Below the pieces are notes generated by a model, which ran no database searches, was not told the DNA's origin, and saw nothing but the letters and a program-made list of their open reading frames with translations. A stretch of DNA of 64,000 bases, taken from Planctomycetota bacterium. Lineage in GTDB: Bacteria > Planctomycetota > Phycisphaerae > Phycisphaerales > UBA1924. Shown piece after piece: positions 43,455 through 53,147 of the stretch; the first letter of the stretch is position 1, and each line of letters opens with the position of its first letter. Made by a program: the position numbers and the translations under genes. The stretch is from contig RFGH01000195.1 in the NCBI GenBank assembly GCA_003696675.1, positions 52,806 to 116,805 on the forward strand, given 5' to 3'.

Positions 43455-45575
43455 ATGACGAACGCTGCACATCGGATGTCCTACCGCCTCGGCACGATGC
43501 CCGTCGCCCGCTGGGTGACTGTCTTGTTGCTGGTCTGCATATTGGCGGTCGTTCCCGGCTGTAACCGCAGCAAACGCAAGACGCCCCCCCGCCCCCGCCA
43601 GGCCGACACCAAGCCGCTCGTGATCCGCGATGTTCCGGCACCGCTGCGGGGCACTGTCGGCGCCGAAGCGACCATTCGCGGCGTGCGCCCGACGCTGGTT
43701 TCCGGTATCGGATTTGTCGTTGGCCTGAAGGGCACCGGAGGGCTGACGCTTCCCGAGCAGTACGCCGCGCACATCGAGCGTGAGATGGGGCTCAACGGCA
43801 TCAGCGCCTCAAACCGCAATATGGGGCCGTTTCTTTCCGGCCGAAGCCCGCGGGAACTGTTGCGGGACCCGAATACGGCCGCGGTGATCGTCCAAGCGGC
43901 CGTCCCTCCCGGGGCGAACGAGGGCGACTCGTTCGACATTTATGTCCGGGCGATCAATGCGACCAGCCTTGAGGGTGGGATTCTGTGGACGACCGATCTG
44001 CGCATCGGCCCGCCCTCGGCGTTCGGTGACCCGCAGGCCCGCATCCTCGCCAAGGCTCGCGGTCCGATCTTCCTCAATCCCTTCTCCGAGCCCGGCTCGG
44101 AAACGACCGGGGTACGGAAGACCGTCGGACGCGTGCTGGACGGAGGCACGGTGACCTTCCCCACCCTGATTGAGGTGATCCTCGATAACCCGAGCCACCA
44201 GCGTGCGCGACAGATCACCAGCGCGATCAACGCGGCCTTCCCGCGCGGACCGGGCGACCCGGAGCAGATCGCACGCGGCAAGGATGATTCCTTGATTCAG
44301 GTCCGCGTGCCGCACCGGTACAGCGACCGACGGGAGGACTTCGTCGAGCTGATCAAACACTTGCCGATCGACCAGTCATTCCCGGAGGCGTACGCCCGAC
44401 GGTTCGCGATGGCGATGAAATCCGACCCGTATCTGGCTCGGGAGTTGTCTTGGGGGCTCGAGGCGATCGGCGAGCGGTCCAAGCCGTTCCTCGCCGATCT
44501 GTACGACGCGCCGGAGGCCGGCCCACGCCTGGCGGCCCTCCGGGCCGGGGCCCGCCTGAACGATCCCAGGGCTGTGAAAGCCCTTCGGGACATCGCGCTC
44601 AATGGCGAAGCAGCCCTCCGGACCGACGCGATCCTGCTGCTTTCGCAGATCGACGGAGGCCCATCAATCGATGACACGCTCCGGTCGCTGCTCGAGTCAC
44701 CCCTTCTTTCCGTTCGTGTGGAGGCCTATGAGGGACTGATGCGTCGGGCGGTCGAGTCGCAGAAGCGGCGATTGGCGCTGGCTCAGGCCCGGGCACGCAG
44801 CGAGGCCCGGATCACCTCCGGCGGCTCGCGCGACCAGATCGAGGCGTTCGCCCGGTCCTTCATCCCCGCCGGGACGCTCTACGGCGTGTCGCGTGAGTTG
44901 GTCGAGGGCAAGTTTTTCCTCGACCGTGTGCCGTTCGGAGAGCCTCTGATCTATGTCACCCAGCAGGGCGAGCCCCGCATTGTGGTGTTCGGCGAGGACC
45001 CTGAACTGGTGACGCCGATGCTCGTGTCCGCCTGGTCCGACCGGCTGATGCTGGCGGCCGACAACAAGGGAGATCCGATCCGTCTGTACTACCGGGATGA
45101 CATCCAGCGGCGGACGGTCACCATGGAATCAGCCCCAAAGGACCTGACCGAGTTCATCCGTTTCCTGGCCCGAGAGCCGACGCCGGGCGATCCGAGGCCG
45201 GGGCTGGGGCTGGGCTATGCGGAGGTGGTGGGTGCCTTGTACGCCCTGAACGACGACCACGGCACGCTGGCAGCGTTCGCGACCGAGAGCGACCGCCTGC
45301 TGGCCGAGTTGCTCCAGACGGCCCAGCCGAACCGGATCGAGGTCCGTCCCGAGGCCCCTGGCGACGAGGTCACGCTCATTGCGATCGACGACCCGCGGGA
45401 GGAGGTTGTGGACCGTTCCAAGTCGGGGCTGGTGCGGGAGCGACGCTCGCTGCTGGTGCCGGTCAATCCGCCCGCAGAGCCGGTTCCGGGTTCCGAGAAC
45501 GAGCCGGGGGATCCCGCCATGGGTACGCAGGGCGCAGGAAACAGCGCCCCGAAGCCCATTGGTCGGCGAGAATGA
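43455..45575 (+). CDS. FlgI-like lipoprotein with HEAT-like repeats
   Basis: A 706-aa protein. The N-terminus VARWVTVLLLVCILAVVPGC ends in a lipobox, so it is probably a lipoprotein. Residues ~50-290 resemble the flagellar P-ring protein FlgI: IRGVRPTLVSGIGFVVGLKGTGG, NTAAVIVQAAVPPGANEGDSFDIYVRAINATSLEGGILWTTDLR, and the later VRVPHRYSDRREDFVELI. Residues ~310-440 look like HEAT repeats (AARLGA/PRAVKALRDIALNG, LLESPLLSVRVEAYEGLMRRAV), and the C-terminal ~250 residues are a separate domain (DRVPFGEPLIYVTQQGEPRIVVFG). No flagellar gene is adjacent. It may not be the P-ring protein but a related envelope ring or scaffold. Confidence 0.8.
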   Translation: MTNAAHRMSYRLGTMPVARWVTVLLLVCILAVVPGCNRSKRKTPPRPRQADTKPLVIRDVPAPLRGTVGAEATIRGVRPTLVSGIGFVVGLKGTGGLTLPEQYAAHIEREMGLNGISASNRNMGPFLSGRSPRELLRDPNTAAVIVQAAVPPGANEGDSFDIYVRAINATSLEGGILWTTDLRIGPPSAFGDPQARILAKARGPIFLNPFSEPGSETTGVRKTVGRVLDGGTVTFPTLIEVILDNPSHQRARQITSAINAAFPRGPGDPEQIARGKDDSLIQVRVPHRYSDRREDFVELIKHLPIDQSFPEAYARRFAMAMKSDPYLARELSWGLEAIGERSKPFLADLYDAPEAGPRLAALRAGARLNDPRAVKALRDIALNGEAALRTDAILLLSQIDGGPSIDDTLRSLLESPLLSVRVEAYEGLMRRAVESQKRRLALAQARARSEARITSGGSRDQIEAFARSFIPAGTLYGVSRELVEGKFFLDRVPFGEPLIYVTQQGEPRIVVFGEDPELVTPMLVSAWSDRLMLAADNKGDPIRLYYRDDIQRRTVTMESAPKDLTEFIRFLAREPTPGDPRPGLGLGYAEVVGALYALNDDHGTLAAFATESDRLLAELLQTAQPNRIEVRPEAPGDEVTLIAIDDPREEVVDRSKSGLVRERRSLLVPVNPPAEPVPGSENEPGDPAMGTQGAGNSAPKPIGRRE

Positions 45576-45767
45576 CGCTAAGGCAGCGCATTTCTGCGCG
45601 TTTGCGGATATCCTGATTCGGCCGGGCGTGGACCCGGATGAGCGAGGAACGCGTCTCGGCGTTGTGCCCTTCCGTGTGGGGGCGACGCGCCGGCCGAAGG
45701 ATTCGGCTTTGAGACGACCGGCGGGGGCCTTGTCCTCGCCGGGAGCAGCACGGAGGTTGCTTCGACG

Positions 45768-48700
45768 ATGACGCCCGACACCCTCGCCGAGCCTATGGTG
45801 AGCCTGGAAACCGGACCCGCCGAGCGGATCACACCGCCTGCCGACATGCCGACGCGGGGTCTGCGCTTGGCCAGCCTGACGCTCGCGGGCTTCAAGAGCT
45901 TCGCGGACAAGGCCACCTTCACCTTCGACGATCCGATCACCGGTATCGTCGGCCCGAACGGGTGCGGCAAGTCCAATGTGGTCGATGCCATCAAGTGGGT
46001 GCTCGGCGAGCGTTCCAGCAAGTCCCTGCGCGGCAAGGAGATGATCGATGTCATCTTCGCCGGATCCGCCGCCCGCAAACCCGCCGGCATGGCGTCGGTG
46101 ACCCTGACCTTCGAGAATCCCATCGTTGAGTCCCTCGTGGTTGAGACACTGACCGAGGAGGCCGACCGGGAGACGGGCGCGGACGACCCGGAAGTGACCC
46201 CTGCGGGCGAGTCCCCGGAGCACGCCCCCGAGACCATCGAGGAAGCCTCAGAGGCAGAACAGGCCCCTGAGCACGACAGCCACCTGAGCGACGCCGAGGC
46301 GGAGCACGCGGTGGAGGAGGGTGAGAGCGAGGCGGCCGCGATCATTGCGATGCGCGGGCGGATCAAGCGTCCCCTGCCGATCGATGCGGACACCGTGGCA
46401 GTTGAGCGTCGTCTGTACCGTGACGGCAAGAGCCAGTACCTGATCAATGGCAAGCTGGCTCGGCTGAAAGACATCCGTGACCTGTTCCTGGACACGGGCA
46501 TCGGCGCCGATGCCTACTCGATCATCGAGCAGGGCAAGGTCGATCGGATGCTGCTGGCGTCGCCCATGGAGCGTCGGTCGATCTTTGAGGAAGCCGCGGG
46601 CATCGCCAAATACCGCCAGCGCCGGATCGAAGCCGAGCGCAAGCTGGAGAAGACCGAGCAGAACCTGGCGGTGACACGCGAGCAGCTCGATTCGACCGAG
46701 CGCCGTCTGCGGATGGTCAAGGGCCAGGCCGCGAAGGCTCGCCGGTTCCGCGAACTCGACGACGAGTACAAGGCGCTGCGTCTGGCACTGGCGTTCGATC
46801 AGTATCACGACATCCGCAGCCGTCTGGATGGGCTGACCAGCCGGCTGGCGAACCTTGAGGGCAGCAAGAAGGCCGTCGAGGAATCGCTGCGACAGGCGGA
46901 GGATGAGCGGATGACGCTCGAGTCCGAGCGTCACGCCGCGGCGGGCGAACTTCGCAAGATCGAAGACCGCATCCAAGCGGCCCAGCACGCGGCGGACGCA
47001 GCCCGGCAGCGGGCCGAGTTCATCCGCCGGTCCATCGAAGACGCGGCCCGAACGGTCGAGACCGAGACCGGTCGGCTGGAGCAGGCCGAGACGCGTCGCG
47101 CGGAACTGGAGCGGTCGCTCGCGGCGCGGCGTGCGGAGACGGTCGAACTCGAGGCCCGTGTGCGCGAACTCGAGCAGTTGCTCGAGAAAGCCAACGACGA
47201 ACGGGCGGAGTCCGGTCGGGCGGCTGCCGAACTGCGTCGGGAAATCGACCAGGTCCGTGCTTCGTGCGCCTCCATGGAGCGTGAGCACGCGGGCATGCTG
47301 GCCCGAGCCCAGGGCGACGATCGCCGGGTTGAGACGCTCCAGGAGCAGATCGCCCGGGTCGAGTCCAAGCTGAAGACATTGGATACGGATCGGTCGCAGG
47401 TCGAAGAACGCATCGGCACGCTCAAGAAATGCATCGGCGAGGCTGAAACGAAGCGCGATGGGCTGAAGATCCGGGGCGAGGCCGTTCGCGCTCGGCTGGA
47501 CGCGCTCGGCGCTGACCGGAGCGAGCGGGCCGAAATGGTCGGCACGCTGGACGAGAAACGGGTGCGCCTCGATGCGCGGCGTGCGGCGCTCGACGACATG
47601 ATCCGCTCCCACGAGGGTCTCGGTGATGCCGCCCGCGCCGTCCTCGAGGCTCGCGACGCGGGCGAGGGCTTCCGTGGCGTGGTCGCCCCGCTGGCGGACC
47701 TGATCTCGGTGGAGCCGGAGCACGCGGACGCGGTGGAGTCGGCCCTGGGGACGGCGCTGGGCGCGCTGGTCGTCAGGACAATCGCCGACATGCCCTCGGC
47801 GGACGAGTTGGCGGGGCTGCCGGGTCGGGTCATGTTCCTGATGGTCGAGGGTCTTGGGTCGCAGGCAACGATCCCGGGCCTGGACGAGCTGGAACGGACC
47901 ATGAACGGGCGGGTTCGCTCGGCGCGATCGCTGGTGCGTACCACGAGCGATGACGCACGGCTGGGTCGTCTGCTGGACCGGTTGCTCGGCTCGACCGTGC
48001 TGGTCGAGGATCTGGACACCGCCCTGCTGCTCGCCGCCGGGCCGCTGCGCGGGAACACGCCGCGGTTCGTCACGCGGTCCGGCACAGTGCTGGAGCCGGA
48101 CGGTCGGGTCACGGCAGGCCCGCGGGGCGCGAATGAATCGGCGGGCATGTTGGCTCGCAGGGCGGAGCTTCGGTCGATCGACGAGGAACTGACCGGCGTG
48201 AACGCGAGCCTCTCGCAGGCTCGGGCGGCGCTGGACGCGGTGGATTCCGAGGCATCCGATGTCGAGCGAGAGCGGGGCGAGATCAGCGCTGCGCTGAGCG
48301 ATGCGGATCGCGAGCTTGTCCGGCTGCGGCATGAACTGGACCGGGCCGAATCGGACAGGGCCCGTCTCGGACGCGAGGCCGATGACGCGGAGGGTGAGAT
48401 CGCCCGCCTGCGTGAGCGGCTCGATGAAACCCAGCGCGAGCGGGCGACGCAGGTCGAGAAGGCCGGCAGTCTGGAGCGCCTGTTGGTCGAGCAGCGGGCC
48501 AAACTTGAGAGCATGAGCGCAGGTCTGAGCGAGGCCGAGGCGCGTCACGCCGACGCGTCAGAGCGGGCTGCCAACGCCCGAGCCGAGGCGAGCGCTGCCC
48601 ATGAGCGGGCACGCTCAGCCCGCCGTGAGGTCGGCTCGATCGAATCCGCGGCCGAGGACGCCAGACGATCTGCCGAGGAAGCCCGCACGCACATCGAGCG

Positions 48701-49898
48701 GGCTCGCGGCACGCTGGAATCGCACACGGCGTCATTGGGCGAGGCTCAGGAAGCGGTGGAGAAGGCCATGAGTGAGGCCGAGGCCGCGACTCGGGAGGCC
48801 GAGGAGCAGCGTTCGGTTGTCCGAAACGCGGACGAGCGACTGCGTGAAGCCGGCCAGGCCGTGGCCGCTGCCCGATCCAGGGCGGAGATCGTGATGCGTG
48901 ACTGGCACGCGCTCGAGACCTCGCGGCGCGAGCTGGAGGTCAAGCGTGAACACGCCGAGGACCGCGCGTCGGAGGAGTTGGATCTGAATCTCGCCGGGGA
49001 GTACTTCGAGTACCGCGCTCTCATGGCCGACGGGGTCGTCCAACGGATCCAGGTTGAGGAATGCACCGCACGCGCCAATGTGCTGCGCGACGAGATCAAG
49101 AAGCTGGGCAGCGTGAACCTCAACTCGATCGAGGAAGAGGAGCAGTTGGCCGAGCGGAACGAGGACCTGATTGCACAGGTCAAGGACATCGACGAGGCCC
49201 GCATCCGCCTAGCCACGCTGATCGAGAAACTGAACATCGCCAGCCGCGAGCAGTTCGGCGAGGTCTTCGAGCGGATCCGCGAGGAGTTCGGCGGCAAAAA
49301 CGGCATGTTCCGAAAGCTGTTCGGCGGCGGGCGGGCCGAGGTGCGCCTGATGCCGGTGGTCAAGGTCGATGCCGACGGCAACAAGATTTTGACCGACCAG
49401 ACGGACCTGCTTGAATCCGGGATCGAGGTTATCGCCAAGCCGCCGGGCAAGGAACCACGCTCGATCAGCCAGCTTTCCGGCGGTGAGAAGACGATGACGG
49501 CCGTCGCGCTGTTGCTGGCGATCTTCCGCTCGAAGCCCAGCTGCTTCTGCGTGCTGGACGAAGTGGACGCCGCGCTGGACGAGGCCAATGTGGGCCGATT
49601 CTGCGCGACCGTAAAAGAGTTCACGGACTTCTCGCGGTTCATCGTCATCACGCACAACAAACGGACGATGCAGTCGGCCGACCGATTGTTCGGCGTCACG
49701 ATGCAGGAACGCGGCGTTTCGAAGCGGGTTTCGGTCCGATTCGATCAGGTCGGTACGGACGGGCATATTTCGGTGACCGCCGAGGCCGAGCCGGACCCGG
49801 TGGTCGAAGAGAGCGAGTCGCCGAAGCCGTCGCCGACCGGATCGCTGCGTGCCGCGCTAGCGCAGATGCGGAAATGCGACGCGGTCGTCGAGAACTGA
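45768..49898 (+). CDS. smc: Chromosome segregation ATPase SMC
   Basis: 1376 aa, larger than the usual ~1200. It organises and segregates the chromosome. The N-terminal head has FKSFADKATF and Walker A GPNGCGKSN at 62-70. Residues ~120-198 carry an extra Glu/Ala-rich acidic insertion before DTVAVERRLYRDGKSQYLING. Long coiled coils surround a hinge near residues 640-800 (GVVAPLADLISVEPEHADAVESALG). The C-terminal head has the signature LSGGEKTMTAVALLLA and Walker B CVLDEVDAALDEANVGRF. GGAGG precedes ATG 45768. It is convergent with htpX. Confidence 0.95.
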   Translation: MTPDTLAEPMVSLETGPAERITPPADMPTRGLRLASLTLAGFKSFADKATFTFDDPITGIVGPNGCGKSNVVDAIKWVLGERSSKSLRGKEMIDVIFAGSAARKPAGMASVTLTFENPIVESLVVETLTEEADRETGADDPEVTPAGESPEHAPETIEEASEAEQAPEHDSHLSDAEAEHAVEEGESEAAAIIAMRGRIKRPLPIDADTVAVERRLYRDGKSQYLINGKLARLKDIRDLFLDTGIGADAYSIIEQGKVDRMLLASPMERRSIFEEAAGIAKYRQRRIEAERKLEKTEQNLAVTREQLDSTERRLRMVKGQAAKARRFRELDDEYKALRLALAFDQYHDIRSRLDGLTSRLANLEGSKKAVEESLRQAEDERMTLESERHAAAGELRKIEDRIQAAQHAADAARQRAEFIRRSIEDAARTVETETGRLEQAETRRAELERSLAARRAETVELEARVRELEQLLEKANDERAESGRAAAELRREIDQVRASCASMEREHAGMLARAQGDDRRVETLQEQIARVESKLKTLDTDRSQVEERIGTLKKCIGEAETKRDGLKIRGEAVRARLDALGADRSERAEMVGTLDEKRVRLDARRAALDDMIRSHEGLGDAARAVLEARDAGEGFRGVVAPLADLISVEPEHADAVESALGTALGALVVRTIADMPSADELAGLPGRVMFLMVEGLGSQATIPGLDELERTMNGRVRSARSLVRTTSDDARLGRLLDRLLGSTVLVEDLDTALLLAAGPLRGNTPRFVTRSGTVLEPDGRVTAGPRGANESAGMLARRAELRSIDEELTGVNASLSQARAALDAVDSEASDVERERGEISAALSDADRELVRLRHELDRAESDRARLGREADDAEGEIARLRERLDETQRERATQVEKAGSLERLLVEQRAKLESMSAGLSEAEARHADASERAANARAEASAAHERARSARREVGSIESAAEDARRSAEEARTHIERARGTLESHTASLGEAQEAVEKAMSEAEAATREAEEQRSVVRNADERLREAGQAVAAARSRAEIVMRDWHALETSRRELEVKREHAEDRASEELDLNLAGEYFEYRALMADGVVQRIQVEECTARANVLRDEIKKLGSVNLNSIEEEEQLAERNEDLIAQVKDIDEARIRLATLIEKLNIASREQFGEVFERIREEFGGKNGMFRKLFGGGRAEVRLMPVVKVDADGNKILTDQTDLLESGIEVIAKPPGKEPRSISQLSGGEKTMTAVALLLAIFRSKPSCFCVLDEVDAALDEANVGRFCATVKEFTDFSRFIVITHNKRTMQSADRLFGVTMQERGVSKRVSVRFDQVGTDGHISVTAEAEPDPVVEESESPKPSPTGSLRAALAQMRKCDAVVEN

Positions 49899-49924
49899 TC
49901 GATCCGGGTGCTGACGAGGGCGGG

Positions 49925-50782
49925 TTAAATCCTCAGGCTCCGCAGGCTGGCGATGCGCTTCTCCGTCGGCGGGTGGGTGGCGAACAGATTGATCAGCGTG
50001 CTGCCGCCGCCGAGGTTGCTGGCCAGAGGCTCGATGATGAACAGGTTATTCATCGCCGGGTTGGGCTGGTTGAGCGGAATGCGGCGGCTCATGGCGTCGA
50101 GCTTGCCGAGGGCTGAGATCAGCCCGTCGGGTGAGCCGGCGATGCGGGCGCCGTCGGCATCGGCGACGAACTCGCGGCTGCGGCTGATCATGGCCTTGAT
50201 GAGTGCCGCACCCAGTGCGGCCAGGATGACCACGGCGAACATCACCAGAGGGTTGCCGCCCTCGCGCCGCCCTCCGCCCAACAGCAGGCCCCACTGTGCC
50301 AGGAAGGCCAGCACCCCGGAAACGGTGGCTGCGATGGTGCTGGTGAGGGTGTCGCGGTTCTTGATGTGGGCGAGCTCGTGGGCGGCGACGCCCCGAATCT
50401 CCTCGCGGGACATCGTCTGGAGAAGACCCTGCGTGAAGGCGACCGCCGCCTTCTTCGGGCTGCGCCCGGTGGCGAACGCGTTCGGAGCCGCGTGGGGGCA
50501 GATGTAGACACGCGGCATGGGCAGGCCGGCGTTGATAGCGAGCTCCTCAACCATCTCGTAGAGCCAGCCCCCCTGCTCTCGGGTCACCTCCTGGCCCCGC
50601 ATGGACTTGATCGCGATGGTGTCACTGAACCACCACGCACTCAGGTTCATCAGCCCGCCGAAGACCAGGCCAAGGATCATGCCCTCGGCGCCCCAGAGCG
50701 AGCCGACGACCACGAACAGGCCCATGAGCCCGCCGAGGAGGAGGACCGTTTTGAGGTTGTTGGCTGCGACGACACCGTTCAT
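49925..50782 (-). CDS. htpX: Zinc metalloprotease HtpX
   Basis: A 285-aa membrane protease that helps to degrade misfolded membrane proteins. The zinc site HELAH lies at residues 135-139 with AAHELAHIKNRDTLTS, and the third ligand region is EFVADADGARIAG. Hydrophobic segments sit at 14-46 and around 150-215. Family features such as PMPRVYICPHAAPNAFATGRSPKKAAVAFTQGLL are intact. Its length is normal. It is convergent with smc and preceded by a terminator-like hairpin. Confidence 0.95.
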   Translation of the reverse strand: MNGVVAANNLKTVLLLGGLMGLFVVVGSLWGAEGMILGLVFGGLMNLSAWWFSDTIAIKSMRGQEVTREQGGWLYEMVEELAINAGLPMPRVYICPHAAPNAFATGRSPKKAAVAFTQGLLQTMSREEIRGVAAHELAHIKNRDTLTSTIAATVSGVLAFLAQWGLLLGGGRREGGNPLVMFAVVILAALGAALIKAMISRSREFVADADGARIAGSPDGLISALGKLDAMSRRIPLNQPNPAMNNLFIIEPLASNLGGGSTLINLFATHPPTEKRIASLRSLRI

Positions 50783-50798
50783 GGATGCTTGGCTCCCG

Positions 50799-50822
50799 GA
50801 AAATCACCCCGTATTCGGGGTG
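50799..50822 (-). terminator. Probable terminator after the serine hydrolase gene
   Basis: Minus strand: 7-bp stem CACCCCG / CGGGGTG with an AATA loop, then ATTTTCC. The T-run is short. A second hairpin without T residues (GCCTGCC/GGCAGGC) lies at about 50898-50917. Confidence 0.5.
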
Positions 50823-50937
50823 GACCGATCATGCGATGCAGGGATGACTGCAACCCGCGTGCCGGTGTGAAGCGAGATTTCATCCTCGCCGCTGGCCTCG
50901 AGCCTGCCAAATCGGCAGGCCACGAGCGATGAAACGG

Positions 50938-52083
50938 TCACGGCTTTTCGACCGCGAGGCCTTCCTCCATCAGGAACGTGCGGATCGAGCCGAGCACATC
51001 CACCTGCCGCTCCCGATCGGGAACGGCGTTCATGCCCACCACGATCGCCAGATCTTGTGCGGGGTGAATGAGTATCAGTGCCATCCACCGGGTGTTGCTG
51101 CCGGAGTGCATGGACCGGCGGTCGTCAGCATCTCCGGTGATCCCCCATCCCATCGCGTAGCCGTCGCCCTCTGGATCGTCATGAAGGATGGCGAAAGTCT
51201 CGGGCTTCAGCAGCCCGCCTTGATTCCGCAGACCCGCGAGGTGCGCTCGGGCGTAACGGGCTAGGTCAGCCATCGAGCAATGGACGCGGCCGGCCGGCCC
51301 GAAGACCGGCGGATTGTCGGCACCGATCACCGCCGGAACCGGGTTGAAACCGTTGGGACCGCGCCCGTGCCCGTGTGGGAGCGTGGCTTCGGGATCATTG
51401 ATGCCCGGAGGCCCTTGGCCGGCGGAGGACATCTTCAGCGGCTCAAAGAGCTCGTGCTGGATGAGGTCCTCCCATTCGTTGCCCGTGACCGCTTCGAGCA
51501 TGTGGCCCGCGATGATGTATCCGGCGTTGGAATAGACCCAGGCCTCCCCGGGCGGTTTGGTGCCTGAGGCATTGAGAACGAACTCACTGGCCGCCCGACG
51601 CTGATCGGATAGGGGTCCCTGCAGCGACCAGAGCTTCATCATCATTGGGGCCGAAAAACGATCATCCGGCAGTCCCGCCCGGTGGGAGAGCAGCTGGCGG
51701 AGCGTGATCGACTTGGCCGGGTCCGGGATCGCTGCGGCCAGTTCGGGGGAAGCCATTTGGATGGTCGTATCCCAGTCGATCACACCCCGCTCTACGAGTC
51801 GGGCCGCGACGGTGGCCGTCATGGATTTGGTCAGCGAACCGATATGGAACGGGTCCTCACGCCGGATGGGGTCATCCCCGTCGGACGAACGGACACCGGC
51901 GACACCCCACGCGATTTCCCCTTCCGCATCGCAGGCGACGAAAGAGAGCCCCGGGACATCGACCGATTGACGCAGCCGTTCCGCGAACGCGGAGCAATCG
52001 CGGGGCTGTTCCCCGCCCCGGCCCACGGCCCAGGGGGCCAGAACCGCTGCGAGCGAAAGAAGCAACGAAATCAGCTGGCTCAT
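50938..52083 (-). CDS. Exported serine hydrolase, beta-lactamase/penicillin-binding class C family
   Basis: 381 aa from ATG 52083 (GGGGAG upstream). The signal peptide is MSQLISLLLSLAAVLAPWAVG. The class C / DD-peptidase fold is shown by the catalytic SLTKS (SxxK), the YSNAG (YxN) motif, and a late MHSGSNTRW in place of the KTG/HxG box. Members hydrolyse esters, D-peptides or beta-lactams; the substrate is not deducible. It is divergent from the TIM-barrel protein gene, with 79 nt between the starts. Confidence 0.88.
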   Translation of the reverse strand: MSQLISLLLSLAAVLAPWAVGRGGEQPRDCSAFAERLRQSVDVPGLSFVACDAEGEIAWGVAGVRSSDGDDPIRREDPFHIGSLTKSMTATVAARLVERGVIDWDTTIQMASPELAAAIPDPAKSITLRQLLSHRAGLPDDRFSAPMMMKLWSLQGPLSDQRRAASEFVLNASGTKPPGEAWVYSNAGYIIAGHMLEAVTGNEWEDLIQHELFEPLKMSSAGQGPPGINDPEATLPHGHGRGPNGFNPVPAVIGADNPPVFGPAGRVHCSMADLARYARAHLAGLRNQGGLLKPETFAILHDDPEGDGYAMGWGITGDADDRRSMHSGSNTRWMALILIHPAQDLAIVVGMNAVPDRERQVDVLGSIRTFLMEEGLAVEKP

Positions 52084-52162
52084 CGGTGGCTCCCCCTGTT
52101 CGGGCCGGGCAGCGGCCCGGCGTGGCATTCTTACCCGACCGAGGTGCGTACAGTGGCGTCGG

Positions 52163-53110
52163 ATGCTTTTCTCACTGAATGTCAACTCGATCCGGGACGC
52201 GCTCAAGAAGCGTGGTGCCCGGGCACTGGCCGTGCCGGACTTGCCGCAATACGCCCAAGAGCAGACGGGTCTTCATGCCATGACGATGGCGACCGATCTG
52301 CTCGCGGGAGCGACCAGGGACGCGCTTGTGCGGTTCCGTGAGAACGGCGACCGCGTGGGGTGCGCCTGCCTGCTGCTCAGTCAGACCGAGCCGCTGCCGT
52401 TCGGTGATCCGAAGGACAAGGCCGGCGAAGAGGCCGTGATCCGGATGACCAAGGTAGTGGAAGCCGCGTCTCTGCTCGGTTGCAACTCCGCTTCGCTCGA
52501 GATCACCGCCAAGGACACCGACGAGGTGATGGAGCTTGTTTCCCACCGAATGCGACGGGTGCTCGAGAGGGCCGATCGGCTGGAGATCATGGTCCTGATT
52601 CGACCCGGAAAGGGCCTGACCGAGGATCCTGAACGCCTGACGGACCTGATCAAGATGATCGGCGGCTTCCGGATCGGCACCATGCCGGACTTTGAGTCGG
52701 CGGTGGCGTCCGGCGATCCGGTCCATTACCTCAAGAAACTCACTCCGTACGCCTCGGTGGTCAATGCCACGACGCTCGGCTTCAGGGACCCGGAGCCTGA
52801 ACCCGCCAAGCCGGCCAGATCCAGGAAGTCGGCGAAGAAGGCCCCCGAGCCCGACCCGTCGGATGATGACGATGAGCTCACCGGCGAGGATGCCCTGCTG
52901 GCGGCTCTCCAGGCCGATCTGGACGATTTCGACGAGGTCCCCCCCCCCGAGCATGAGGGGTATGATCTTTTTCCGCTTGTGGGTGCAATCCGGGCAGTTG
53001 GGTTCGACGGAACGCTCGCGATCGATTATCGTGGGAAGGGCGACGGGACCGTGGGTGTCCTCCAAAGCCGCGACGCCCTCGAAGCGGCGCTCGAGGCGGC
53101 GAGCGAATGA
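52163..53110 (+). CDS. Xylose-isomerase-like TIM-barrel protein
   Basis: A 315-aa protein that resembles the sugar phosphate isomerase/epimerase (AP endonuclease 2) superfamily: LFSLNVNSIRDALKKRG, VVEAASLLGCNSASLEI, RADRLEIMVLIRPGKGL, GFRIGTMPDFESAVASGDPVHYL, and the end LVGAIRAVGFDGTLAIDYRG. The last strand is split by an acidic, lysine-rich insertion of about 60 residues (PAKPARSRKSAKKAPEPDPSDDDDE) that is probably disordered. The metal-binding residues are not fully clear, so enzyme activity is uncertain. cmk follows 37 nt later. Confidence 0.72.
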   Translation: MLFSLNVNSIRDALKKRGARALAVPDLPQYAQEQTGLHAMTMATDLLAGATRDALVRFRENGDRVGCACLLLSQTEPLPFGDPKDKAGEEAVIRMTKVVEAASLLGCNSASLEITAKDTDEVMELVSHRMRRVLERADRLEIMVLIRPGKGLTEDPERLTDLIKMIGGFRIGTMPDFESAVASGDPVHYLKKLTPYASVVNATTLGFRDPEPEPAKPARSRKSAKKAPEPDPSDDDDELTGEDALLAALQADLDDFDEVPPPEHEGYDLFPLVGAIRAVGFDGTLAIDYRGKGDGTVGVLQSRDALEAALEAASE

Positions 53111-53147
53111 CCCCTCGGAAATCCGTTGCCTTGAAGGAGGCATGGCT

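Noticed and set aside
42877-43458. 193-aa ORF on the plus strand
   Set aside because: Low-information sequence without motifs or a convincing start; overlaps the start of the FlgI-like gene in another frame.
46248-48548. 766-aa ORF on the minus strand within smc
   Set aside because: Shadow of the smc coiled coils; no motif of its own.
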